Below, piece by piece: positions 1-6,849 of a DNA stretch of 36,337 nucleotides (within the stretch, counting starts at the first letter, position 1; every line of letters begins with the position of its first letter). The translations under genes were made by a program, and so were the position numbers. The notes below the pieces were generated by a model. That model did no database searches and was not told the DNA's origin. It worked only from the letters and a program-made list of their open reading frames with translations. Origin of the DNA: a virus; IMG/VR virus record IMGVR_UViG_3300025168_000261, positions 1-36,337 of that record, one strand, 5' to 3'.

Positions 1-1
1 C

Positions 2-208
2 CAATATCCAAAACCTGTTCAAATAATAATAGATAAAGAATTGATGAAAGTTCTCCCCCCAATACTAAGTGCGTGGAAAAGAGTGCAAAATCAAGTTAGT
101 ATTCACCATAGGGTGCATTATATCGAACCTTCTGTTTGGAATGATAACGAACTTGCAGATTGGATTATACAAGAAATAGAATTGGGTGAGAAGAATGAGA
201 GCAGATGA
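2..208 (+). CDS. Hypothetical protein, 3' end only (5' truncated by window edge)
   Basis: An open frame runs from the left edge to a TGA at 206-208 and gives 68 residues of the C-terminus of an unrecognised protein. It contains short hydrophobic and charged stretches (for example KVLPPILSAWKR) and ends in a charged tail. I call it a gene because it is open throughout, lies in the same direction as the packed early genes, and its stop overlaps the start of the next gene at 195, the arrangement seen throughout this operon. No motif suggests a function. The N-terminus lies outside the window. Confidence 0.5.
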   Translation, partial: QYPKPVQIIIDKELMKVLPPILSAWKRVQNQVSIHHRVHYIEPSVWNDNELADWIIQEIELGEKNESR

Positions 209-458
209 AGCAAGAAAAGCAGTTGAACAAACAGAACAATACCAAATTGAAGAAAGATTGATTATCGAAGAAGGTGAGCGCAATATAAATCGGGCCATAA
301 AAAGTGGAAGAATGAAGTGTTCTTCGGGTCTTAACTTTAATAATCAACATCATTGGGATTCTATTATGAATTATTGGAAGGGTTTAGGCTACACTATTGT
401 ATGGAATATAGGAGGAGGCTACAATCCTTCTCGATACCCAAGTGGATTAAGTTGGTGA
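195..458 (+). CDS. Small early protein, unknown function (87 aa)
   Basis: An 87-residue protein starting MRADEARK. The ATG at 195 is preceded by GGTGAGAAGA, a good ribosome binding site. An in-frame GTG at 186 lies inside that site, so 195 is the better start. The layout is an N-terminal charged helix rich in Glu and Arg (residues 1-40), a small turn region, and a C-terminal part with GLGYTIVWN. Many small phage proteins have this build: an EAR-type helix, then I-x-x-A-I-x-x-G, then a GY-[TV]-[IV] strand. That likeness is by eye and no function follows from it. It overlaps the truncated gene before it and sits 6 nt before the MazG-like gene. Confidence 0.6.
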   Translation: MRADEARKAVEQTEQYQIEERLIIEEGERNINRAIKSGRMKCSSGLNFNNQHHWDSIMNYWKGLGYTIVWNIGGGYNPSRYPSGLSW

Positions 459-464
459 AGAAGA

Positions 465-704
465 ATGAGTAAATACGAAGAACAAGTAATTAAAAAGATT
501 AGAGAAAGAGCCGAAGTGGGCAAGAACAAATACGGTGTAACAATGGAACGCACTGATTTAGATACTATGGAATGGCTTGTTCACTTACAAGAAGAACTAA
601 TGGATGCGGCTGTATATGTTGAAAGACTAATGAGAGACTTTGAGAGATTTAAGTTAGCCGCTAAATATGGTGAAGAGTTTGCAGACTTGATGGAGGAAGT
701 TTAA
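465..704 (+). CDS. MazG-like / all-alpha NTP pyrophosphohydrolase-like small protein
   Basis: A 79-residue, all-helical protein. The central block reads K-Y-G-V near residue 22, then DTMEWLVHLQEELMDAAVYV at about residues 33-52. The spacing of E-x-x-x-x-x-E-E-x-x-D resembles the metal-binding helix of MazG/dUTPase-like nucleotide pyrophosphohydrolases. Short proteins of the form 'RAEVGKxKYG...DL..EWL..xQEELMDAxxY' are common in phages and are usually annotated as MazG-like. If active it would hydrolyse nucleoside triphosphates during viral DNA synthesis, but it is shorter than a full MazG domain, so activity is uncertain. The start has the upstream site GGTGAAGAAG. The stop overlaps the next start (TAATG at 702-706). 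Confidence 0.65.
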   Translation: MSKYEEQVIKKIRERAEVGKNKYGVTMERTDLDTMEWLVHLQEELMDAAVYVERLMRDFERFKLAAKYGEEFADLMEEV

Positions 705-880
705 TGAAAATTAATATTAACGGACACATTGAAGTCGGTAAGGAATGGGGGGAAGATACTAATTATTTGCGAGAGCATTTAGAGTATTTGTTTATGGAAT
801 ACCTTCAAGGTGAAGGAATAAGTTTTAAGATTAATGAATGGATAGTGATTGATAATGATAATAGACACAATGGGAAGTAA
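704..880 (+). CDS. Small hypothetical protein (58 aa)
   Basis: A 58-residue reading frame starting MKINING and ending at TAA 878-880. It fills the gap between the MazG-like gene and the DNA polymerase. The start is preceded by GGAGGAAGTTTA, one of the strongest ribosome binding sites in the early operon, which is the main reason to call it a gene. The protein is acidic and hydrophilic, with a predicted strand at the N-terminus (MKININGHIEV) followed by a helix around LREHLEYLFMEYLQ. It overlaps the start of polB by 26 nt. No family was recognised. Confidence 0.6.
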   Translation: MKININGHIEVGKEWGEDTNYLREHLEYLFMEYLQGEGISFKINEWIVIDNDNRHNGK

Positions 881-3296
881 GATACATCTAAGATGGAGAG
901 AAGATGGACATAGAAAGGAACAAACAATAGAGGATTACAAGCCATACTTTTTTGTATCAGCCTCATCTAATTGGAATACTAATAGAGTCATTATTCGTAA
1001 ATACAGTAAGAAGTATTCAATACCTATTGAGATTGAATTGGGCAATTGGACAAGTCTTCATGGTAAAAGGTTAAAGAAAGTAATTTATCATAACCCTAAA
1101 GACCGTTGGACTATTATGAGCCAACTTCATAAAGATGGTATCGAAACCTTTCAAGCCGATGTAGATATTAAACGCCTTTATGCTGTTGATTGTATGGCTG
1201 AGATTAAAGAATACGAACACCGTAAGTGGTATTTCGATATTGAATCTCAAGTCGGAGGAATACATGACGGTAAAACAACTGTGCTTAGTATCTATGATTC
1301 ATTTACCAAAAAGAATACGGTGATGACATGGTTTCCTAAAGAGGCCCATGTAGAAACTGAACTCAATTATGTAGAAGTATATGAAAACGAGACTCAAATG
1401 TTCTACGCTTTTATTCGTATGATGCAGGAACAAGACCCTGATATGATTATCGGTTGGTATGTTCTTGGCTACGATATTCCTCAGATTATCAAGCGTATGT
1501 GTAAATTGGGTATTAACCCTAATCTCATGTCACCTTGTAACGAGGTTAAAGATGTTCGTAGAAAGTTTGCTAATGGTGAACCTGTCGGTTGGCAATTAGG
1601 AAAAGGAACTGGTGAAGAAAACTATTTTAATAGCGCACAACCTATTCGAGGTAGATTAACATTCTGCCTAATGGATAGATTTGAACGCCTTTGGACTGAT
1701 TCTCAAAATGGCACACTACCTTCTCTAAAGTTGGATGATTGTGCAAACCTTGTTCTTGGTAAACGAAAGGTTTCAAGTTCAAAGTTTGAGGACTTGGAGT
1801 TCTATGAAAGAGCGTGGTTGGAAGACACACATACTTATCTCAAATATGCTAAAGTAGATGTAGACCTGTGCGTAAATATTGACAATAAATTAAATGTAAG
1901 TGAAAACAGTCTTGCCCTACAACGACTTATTATATGTCCTTTCGAGAATACATACCATAATTCTCAAATGGGTGGAGTATATTTTATGCGTAAATCAAAT
2001 TGGATTCCCCCAACAGGGGTTAAAACTGAGAAGGAAAGATATGATGGTGCTTTCGTTATGAATCCTGATATTGAGGGAACTTATGGCTTACATGAAAATG
2101 TCGCTGTATTCGATTTTAAATCTCTATACCCCTCAATGATGGCCGCTGTAAATATCTCTTGGGAAACTAAGCGTGATGATGGCTACCCTGTATGGATTAA
2201 CACACCTAAACATTTAGGTGATTTTGAAGAAAAGCCAACTTATTACTACGAAAAAGATACACTTGGGCTTTTACCTCAAGCAGTTATTGACATGATGGCT
2301 TTGCGTGATGAATACAAAACTTTGCGTAAAGAGTCTAAAACTGACGAAGAATATATTAAGTGGGACTCAGCACAAATGGCTACGAAGAGGGCGGTAAATG
2401 CTTTCTACGGTATTCTCGCAAAAGAAGGTTTTGGTTGGGCTGATATGGAAATGGTTCAATCAATTACTGCTTCTGCTCGTCATGCTATGCGTGAAACTGC
2501 TTTTAAAGCGCAAGAATTAGGCTATGAAGTTATTTATGGACACACTGATTCTGTTTTTGTGAAGGTTCGTGATGTAGAAGACGCAAAACAACTAAGAGTT
2601 TTGTTAAATGACTATATTTCACGAGAAATCTTTAGAGAACCAGTAGAATTAGAGTTTGAAAAGTTTGCCAGTAAGTTTTTCCTTTCTAAGAAGAAAAATC
2701 GCTACTGTGGTTATCTTTCTTGGAAGGATGGAGAGTATTTAGACGAAGATAAGTTCTTCGTAATGGGTTTTGAAATGAAAAAATCAAATGAAACAAAAGT
2801 TGCTAAGAATTTCCAAGAAAACTTATTAAAAATGGTTGCATCCTTTGAAGATAAAAAAACTATTATTGATTATTGTAATAGTCAGTATGCAAAGGTCATA
2901 AAAGGTGAACCAAACTTGAAAGAAATTAGTAAAAGAAGTAGACTTCGTAGAAATATTGAGGACTACGAAATGATTGCTGGCGGTTCTGCTGGTATTATTT
3001 ACCATAATCAACAAGGATTGGGTAAAATTAAGAAAGGTGATGCGTATTATTACTTCAAGGTAAATAATACAGACTTGGATGAGAAATGTTATATCGTAAA
3101 AGGTGTATCTAAACCATGTGAATATATTTCGTTCTTGAAGTTCAAGGACATAGAAGGTAAGTTCACACCTGATTGGGAGTTCATCGCCAATGGAGAAATA
3201 ATTAAGAAGGCTATGCTTGTATTTGATAGCATGGAGTGGCCTATAAAACTCATTAAGAAAGACATTAACCAAACAACATTAGAGGAATGGTGGTAA
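855..3296 (+). CDS. polB: Family B DNA polymerase
   Basis: The replicative DNA polymerase of the virus, 813 residues from ATG 855; an in-frame TTG at 849 adds two residues. The exonuclease domain has Exo I as Asp128-Ile-Glu130, Exo II as GWYVLGYD (about 200-207) and Exo III as YAKVD (about 331-335). The polymerase domain has motif A DFKSLYPS at about 420-427, motif B K-x-x-x-N-A-F-Y-G at about 511-519, motif C YGHTDS at about 561-566, and a KKKNRY lysine motif near residue 690. The order and length fit protein-independent (RNA/DNA-primed) family B polymerases rather than the shorter protein-primed group, and an AEP primase gene follows. Two departures stand out: His replaces the first Asp of motif C, and Tyr replaces the usual Asn of Exo II. 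The frame is intact, so these look like lineage features and not decay. Confidence 0.95.
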   Translation: MIIDTMGSKIHLRWREDGHRKEQTIEDYKPYFFVSASSNWNTNRVIIRKYSKKYSIPIEIELGNWTSLHGKRLKKVIYHNPKDRWTIMSQLHKDGIETFQADVDIKRLYAVDCMAEIKEYEHRKWYFDIESQVGGIHDGKTTVLSIYDSFTKKNTVMTWFPKEAHVETELNYVEVYENETQMFYAFIRMMQEQDPDMIIGWYVLGYDIPQIIKRMCKLGINPNLMSPCNEVKDVRRKFANGEPVGWQLGKGTGEENYFNSAQPIRGRLTFCLMDRFERLWTDSQNGTLPSLKLDDCANLVLGKRKVSSSKFEDLEFYERAWLEDTHTYLKYAKVDVDLCVNIDNKLNVSENSLALQRLIICPFENTYHNSQMGGVYFMRKSNWIPPTGVKTEKERYDGAFVMNPDIEGTYGLHENVAVFDFKSLYPSMMAAVNISWETKRDDGYPVWINTPKHLGDFEEKPTYYYEKDTLGLLPQAVIDMMALRDEYKTLRKESKTDEEYIKWDSAQMATKRAVNAFYGILAKEGFGWADMEMVQSITASARHAMRETAFKAQELGYEVIYGHTDSVFVKVRDVEDAKQLRVLLNDYISREIFREPVELEFEKFASKFFLSKKKNRYCGYLSWKDGEYLDEDKFFVMGFEMKKSNETKVAKNFQENLLKMVASFEDKKTIIDYCNSQYAKVIKGEPNLKEISKRSRLRRNIEDYEMIAGGSAGIIYHNQQGLGKIKKGDAYYYFKVNNTDLDEKCYIVKGVSKPCEYISFLKFKDIEGKFTPDWEFIANGEIIKKAMLVFDSMEWPIKLIKKDINQTTLEEWW

Positions 3297-3297
3297 C

Positions 3298-3789
3298 ATG
3301 GGAAAAAAAGAAGGAACATATTATAAAACAATGAAAGCGTTACAACAGCGTAAGAAAAAGAAGCAAGAAGAAATAAATGCAATTGAACAGGAGTTCCTAA
3401 AAGTCGTTAAAGACGAAAGGCAGTTCTGGTCTAAAAAGGGGTATTGTAGTATCTGTTTTACAGAAGGTAAGACCGAGTGGCATCACATTATTTCGCAACA
3501 TAGATGTAGAGAAATAGGAAAAGAATATCTAATCCATTCTCGAAGTAATGTAGTTGAGGTGTGTAAAGAATGTCACGATAATACTACAGCAAGTTTGCGT
3601 AGAGCCGCATTTGAAGAAAAGGGAATTAGCACTACAAAAACTGTAAGAAATCCCGATGGCGTTGTTACGGATGCACAGCGTAATTATATTATTAAATTAG
3701 GTGGAGAAGCATCTATTACAGAAGAAATGACAAGAGGTGAAGCATCAGCCCTAATTGATGAACTAAAGGAAGCGGAAAGAAATGGATGA
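3298..3789 (+). CDS. HNH endonuclease with C-terminal small helical domain
   Basis: A 163-residue protein. A basic N-terminal helix (Lys/Gln-rich, residues 1-40) leads to an HNH nuclease core: C-S-I-C near residue 51, the WHHI catalytic block near 64-67, a central SRSNVVEVC, and the closing C-K-E-C-H near 97-101. The two CxxC pairs should bind a structural zinc, and the HH pair is the metal-binding catalytic site of His-Me finger nucleases. A short C-terminal domain (from about residue 120, VVTDAQRNYIIKL ... EASALIDELK) resembles the small 'T-x-x-Q-x-x-x-I-x-x-L' domain often found on phage proteins. Because the gene lies between polymerase and RecB-like nuclease and is not flanked by a split gene, it is more likely a viral processing nuclease than a homing endonuclease. 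It begins 2 nt after the polB stop. Confidence 0.85.
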   Translation: MGKKEGTYYKTMKALQQRKKKKQEEINAIEQEFLKVVKDERQFWSKKGYCSICFTEGKTEWHHIISQHRCREIGKEYLIHSRSNVVEVCKECHDNTTASLRRAAFEEKGISTTKTVRNPDGVVTDAQRNYIIKLGGEASITEEMTRGEASALIDELKEAERNG

Positions 3790-4681
3790 ATATGCAACAG
3801 AATGGACACAAAAAGACTTAGATAACGGATTTACATATCAGTGGAATCCTGATGATATTGATGGCCCTACATTGAAGATTACAAAATCTTCTTTGGGAAC
3901 ATTTAACTTTTGTAATGGGTCATACAAATATAGTTACGACCCATTCGCTCAAGGTAAAAAACAGCAAAAAACTTCGGAGGCCATGTTTAGAGGAACAATT
4001 GTTCACAATGCACAAGAAGAGTTTTGGAAGATGGTGAAACCAGAAAAGGCTATGCCTTTCATTGATGATTCAACTAAACTCGTAAAGCATTTTAGAGAGT
4101 ATTACCCTGAAGGAAAAGATGAAGACACTAATGATTTATACAGGGCTTTATCGGCATGGCAAGCAGAAAGATTTATTGAATGTGTTCACGAGGGAACTGT
4201 AGAAAACTTTATCCCAGTAGGTAATGAAATAATGCTTAATGCTCGTTATAGAATCAATGGCATCAATATTCATTTACAGGGAATTATTGATAGATTATTT
4301 TTTGACGACAATGGGTATATTCCTTTTGAATTAAAGACGGGCTTATGGAAGGATAGTAAGAAAACTAATATGAGAAAAGAAATGGCCTTCTATCAACTAT
4401 TATACGACCATGCGGATGAAGAAGAACTTATCTCATATGGGTTAAATCCACATATAGGTATTACACATTGGGGTTGGATATTCCCTAAGAGTAATTACAT
4501 ATATGTTGAAGAGGTCAAGAAGCGTTCTACTACTTCTGTGATAAACTCTATACAAAAACTGATAGATGCTTACATGAATAAGCAGTTTGATTTTTCTTAC
4601 TTCCATAAGAAGTGTGTTCACTGTGGACACTTTGAACACTGTGAAGCAACAGGCGGGGGAACAAATTATGATTGGTTCTAA
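3782..4681 (+). CDS. PD-(D/E)XK nuclease, RecB/Cas4-like with Fe-S cluster cysteines
   Basis: A 299-residue exonuclease-type protein. The N-terminal TFNFCNGSYKYSY (about residues 38-50) supplies the first cluster cysteine. RGTIVHNAQEEF (near residue 72) is the usual RG-T-x-x-H motif. GIIDRLFFDD followed by IPFELKTG (about 163-184) gives the catalytic D...E-x-K of the PD-(D/E)XK fold. QLLY near 205 fits the Q-x-x-x-Y motif. The C-terminus KKCVHCGHFEHC gives three further cysteines, so the four-Cys iron-sulphur arrangement of Cas4/AddB-type nucleases is complete. It probably degrades or resects DNA ends during viral replication or recombination. There is no Cas1 or repeat array nearby, so CRISPR adaptation is not implied. 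It overlaps its neighbours by 8 nt and 14 nt. Confidence 0.88.
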   Translation: MDEYATEWTQKDLDNGFTYQWNPDDIDGPTLKITKSSLGTFNFCNGSYKYSYDPFAQGKKQQKTSEAMFRGTIVHNAQEEFWKMVKPEKAMPFIDDSTKLVKHFREYYPEGKDEDTNDLYRALSAWQAERFIECVHEGTVENFIPVGNEIMLNARYRINGINIHLQGIIDRLFFDDNGYIPFELKTGLWKDSKKTNMRKEMAFYQLLYDHADEEELISYGLNPHIGITHWGWIFPKSNYIYVEEVKKRSTTSVINSIQKLIDAYMNKQFDFSYFHKKCVHCGHFEHCEATGGGTNYDWF

Positions 4682-5018
4682 AATTCTCAAAGAAATTACA
4701 GAATACAAGTGGACATTCAAGGAGTTAATGAAAATGGATGATGTTATATTTAATATTATAAACAACATGGAAGAACATTCTTGGGAAGAGATGCTTGATT
4801 TCTTAGGTCAAGAACAGAAAGACTTAGTGAAAGGTTGGTGGACTGAAAAGGCTACCTTTTATGCAAAACAGCAGATGCTTGAACTTATTGACGAAGCACC
4901 AGTAATGCTTTCTCAAGTTTCTCAAGTTCCCCCTACAATAGAAGAACAGAAAGATAAGATAACTCTTACGAAGGAACAGTTAAAGAAGCAGATTAAAAAA
5001 GATACAAAGGTGTTGTAA
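4668..5018 (+). CDS. Hypothetical early protein (116 aa)
   Basis: A 116-residue mainly helical protein starting MIGSKILKEITEYK. I take ATG 4668, not the further in-frame start at 4587, because it has the upstream GGGGGA site and because the longer form would be read out of frame through the conserved C-terminal cysteines of the nuclease gene. The body is rich in Glu and Lys with aromatic residues (WTFKELMKMDDV, SWEEMLDFLG, KGWWTEK), and the last 25 residues are a Lys-rich helix. A short Pro/Gln/Val linker (SQVSQVPP) separates the two parts. Function is unknown. Its place between a DNA nuclease and the primase suggests a replication accessory protein, by inference only. Confidence 0.65.
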   Translation: MIGSKILKEITEYKWTFKELMKMDDVIFNIINNMEEHSWEEMLDFLGQEQKDLVKGWWTEKATFYAKQQMLELIDEAPVMLSQVSQVPPTIEEQKDKITLTKEQLKKQIKKDTKVL

Positions 5019-5120
5019 ATGAAAAAGAAATGTAGATACTGTAAGGCAGAACTTACAGACAAAGATAAAGAACTTTGTTCACTATGCGAATCAAAGGACT
5101 TTTTAGATTTAATGGATTAG
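5019..5120 (+). CDS. Zinc-ribbon microprotein (33 aa)
   Basis: A 33-residue reading frame from ATG 5019 to TAG 5118-5120, starting directly after the stop of the gene before it and preceded by AAGGTGTTGTAA. It has two Cys pairs, C-R-Y-C near residue 5 and C-S-L-C near residue 22, spaced as in a minimal zinc ribbon, followed by an acidic helix. It fits exactly between its neighbours, with the primase start 8 nt downstream, so it is likely a real gene. The partner is unknown; a role next to the primase or polymerase is possible but unproven. Confidence 0.6.
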   Translation: MKKKCRYCKAELTDKDKELCSLCESKDFLDLMD

Positions 5121-5128
5121 GTGATGAG

Positions 5129-6172
5129 ATGAATTATCCGAGAGAAATGTGGGCAGGTAGCCCATTGGAAAACGCAATACAACCGAGAAGAGTTGTAGTG
5201 CAAACCAAAGAAAAATACAAACAATTCGTTAAAGCGCATAATGGTCGCATGAATGTTTATACTTCTGTTTATGATTATGAGGAGTTTTCAAAAGACAGAG
5301 GACTTGAACATACTGTAATTATTGATAGACTGTTTTTAGATATTGATGCACATGGAGATGAATCTTTAGAAGAGGCGTGGGGAGACATGAAGATACTACA
5401 TAAATGGCTTACAGAAAACAACTACAAACACAACATGGCTTTTAGTGGTAGAGGTTTCTACATATTCGTTTATGGTAAAAGAACTTTTGATTTGAGAAGA
5501 GTAAAGGCTTTCTTTAACATATGTCACGATGTATGCGGTAAGTCTCCTCGATTAGATAACCGAGTAATAAATACTGCTCGATTGAGAAGAACTCAAAACA
5601 CTTTTCATTTAGGTGCTAAGTTATTTTCTATAAATCTAATTCGTAGTGATTTAAAAAAGCCGTTGTCGTCTATTACCAAATTAGCAAAGAAACCTCGTAG
5701 GCAACATCCTATTTGGTATGGTGAAGGTTTAGTGGAATGGCCTCAAGTTAAGGAAATGGAAGCGGCAGAAATTGAAATTGATTATGTTGAAAGTCCGGGT
5801 GATTTACCTATTCTTCCGTGTCTTAATGCGGCAGTAATGACTCATAACCCATTACATGAATCTCGACATTACTTAGTTCAATGGTATAATGAGTTCTTAT
5901 CTGACTTAGCAGTTGTTGAAAAAGGTTTAGACTGTTCACCGAGAGAAGTAGGTGGAGATGCACTTGTAGATATTATTGGTATTATTTCAGGTGAGATTAA
6001 AAAGATTGCATCCAATGAAGATGTATGGATTGACTATGATGAAAGAAAGACTTTAAGTGGTGTTTCATATGTCGTTAAAAAGCGATATATGGCCCCCTCC
6101 TGTCAAACTTTAATCAGTAAAGGGTATTGCATAGGTAAGTGTTGGAGATACCCACAGGGGGCTTTAGAATGA
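5129..6172 (+). CDS. Archaeo-eukaryotic primase (AEP) small-subunit-like protein
   Basis: A 347-residue DNA primase. The core motifs are present in order: DRLFLDIDA with Asp71 and Asp73 as metal ligands, SGRGFYIFVYG at 106-116 as the nucleotide-binding S-x-R/H-x block, and RLDNRV with Asp143 as the third acidic residue, followed by RLRRTQNTFH in the place of the R-L-x-R-x-P-x-S-x-H block of AEP primases. The C-terminus (about 320-342) carries APSCQTL...GYCIGKC, a Cys cluster like a metal site. The start is ATG 5129, preceded by GGTGATGA; an in-frame ATG at 5084 would overlap the zinc-ribbon gene. It would make primers for the PolB encoded upstream. The stop overlaps the next start (ATGA). Confidence 0.85.
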   Translation: MNYPREMWAGSPLENAIQPRRVVVQTKEKYKQFVKAHNGRMNVYTSVYDYEEFSKDRGLEHTVIIDRLFLDIDAHGDESLEEAWGDMKILHKWLTENNYKHNMAFSGRGFYIFVYGKRTFDLRRVKAFFNICHDVCGKSPRLDNRVINTARLRRTQNTFHLGAKLFSINLIRSDLKKPLSSITKLAKKPRRQHPIWYGEGLVEWPQVKEMEAAEIEIDYVESPGDLPILPCLNAAVMTHNPLHESRHYLVQWYNEFLSDLAVVEKGLDCSPREVGGDALVDIIGIISGEIKKIASNEDVWIDYDERKTLSGVSYVVKKRYMAPSCQTLISKGYCIGKCWRYPQGALE

Positions 6173-6849
6173 TGATAGATAGTAGAGAAGATTCAGTGTT
6201 AAGTGAGTTGGTTATACAATACTCTTTAATATCTAATGTTACAACCGAAAAGGTATTCTTAGAAGTAGGAGATTATATTACAGGAGATGTATGTATTGAG
6301 GCTAAAAGTGTAGAAGACTTTTTACAGTCAGTGCGTAACAAAAGAATGTTTAATCAGATTAGTAACATGGAAGATTCTTATGTGAGAAACTATATAGTTA
6401 TCTATGGTAATTTATCCGATGCAGGTTCTTATCTAAACCATGTCAGGTCTAACTTTAATGATAGGTCATGGAGGCTTAGATTACAGAAAATGTTTATAGG
6501 TGCATTATCCAGCATAGCATTGAATACAAAAACAACTCCGGTTTGGGTTGCAGATGTAGAATCGGCGGCACACTTTATTGTCGCATGTGAGCATCACTGT
6601 GATAAAGAAATAGATTTGCAGAAAATGTTACCAAAGAAAACAAGAACTGATGATGTAAGGTTGGATATACTTTGCACTATACAAGGAGTTACAATAGAAA
6701 AGGCTCGAACTCTTTTAGCGGAGTTTGGGTCATTATTAGAAATCGCTACATGCGAGGTTAAGGAAATTATGAAACTAAAAGGTATTGGTAAAGTGACGGC
6801 CACCAATATATCAAATGCGTTAAACAAAGAAGAAGAGGTGAAATACTAA
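6169..6849 (+). CDS. ERCC4/XPF-family structure-specific nuclease with helix-hairpin-helix domain
   Basis: A 226-residue nuclease. The N-terminus IDSRED (residues 3-8), LEVGDY (about 31-36) and IEAKSVEDF (about 43-51) follow the XPF/Mus81 pattern D-x-R-E ... GDY ... E-R-K-x-x-x-D, but Arg of the ERK triplet is Ala here. KRMFNQ follows, as usual in this family. The last 60 residues contain tandem helix-hairpin-helix motifs (LCTIQGVTIEKARTLL and LKGIGKVTATNI) that bind branched DNA. It is about the size of archaeal and phage stand-alone ERCC4 nucleases and lacks a helicase domain. The likely role is cutting flap or branched replication intermediates. The start is ATG 6169, overlapping the primase stop; the in-frame ATG at 6139 lies inside the primase cysteine cluster and is less likely. 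Confidence 0.88.
   Translation: MMIDSREDSVLSELVIQYSLISNVTTEKVFLEVGDYITGDVCIEAKSVEDFLQSVRNKRMFNQISNMEDSYVRNYIVIYGNLSDAGSYLNHVRSNFNDRSWRLRLQKMFIGALSSIALNTKTTPVWVADVESAAHFIVACEHHCDKEIDLQKMLPKKTRTDDVRLDILCTIQGVTIEKARTLLAEFGSLLEIATCEVKEIMKLKGIGKVTATNISNALNKEEEVKY

Noticed and set aside
2826-3272. Minus-strand open frame of 148 codons inside polB
   Set aside because: It lies wholly opposite the conserved C-terminal part of PolB, has an unnatural Phe/Thr/Ile-rich composition, and no ribosome binding site; a shadow of the real gene.
855-3296. PolB as an inactivated pseudogene because of YGHTDS
   Set aside because: The reading frame is intact and the metal-binding Asp residues of motifs A and C, motif B and the lysine motif are all kept.
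4587-4667. Longer N-terminus for the 116-aa protein
   Set aside because: The extra region overlaps the conserved Cys cluster of the nuclease gene in another frame, while ATG 4668 has a good upstream site and fits the overlap pattern of the operon.
3782-4681. Cas4-like nuclease taken as part of a CRISPR system
   Set aside because: No Cas1, Cas2 or repeat array is seen. Cas4/RecB-like nucleases are common viral replication genes, and the neighbours are replication genes.
6139-6168. Longer N-terminus for the ERCC4 nuclease
   Set aside because: The conserved domain starts at once after ATG 6169, which makes the ATGA overlap with the primase stop; the extension would lie in the primase coding end.
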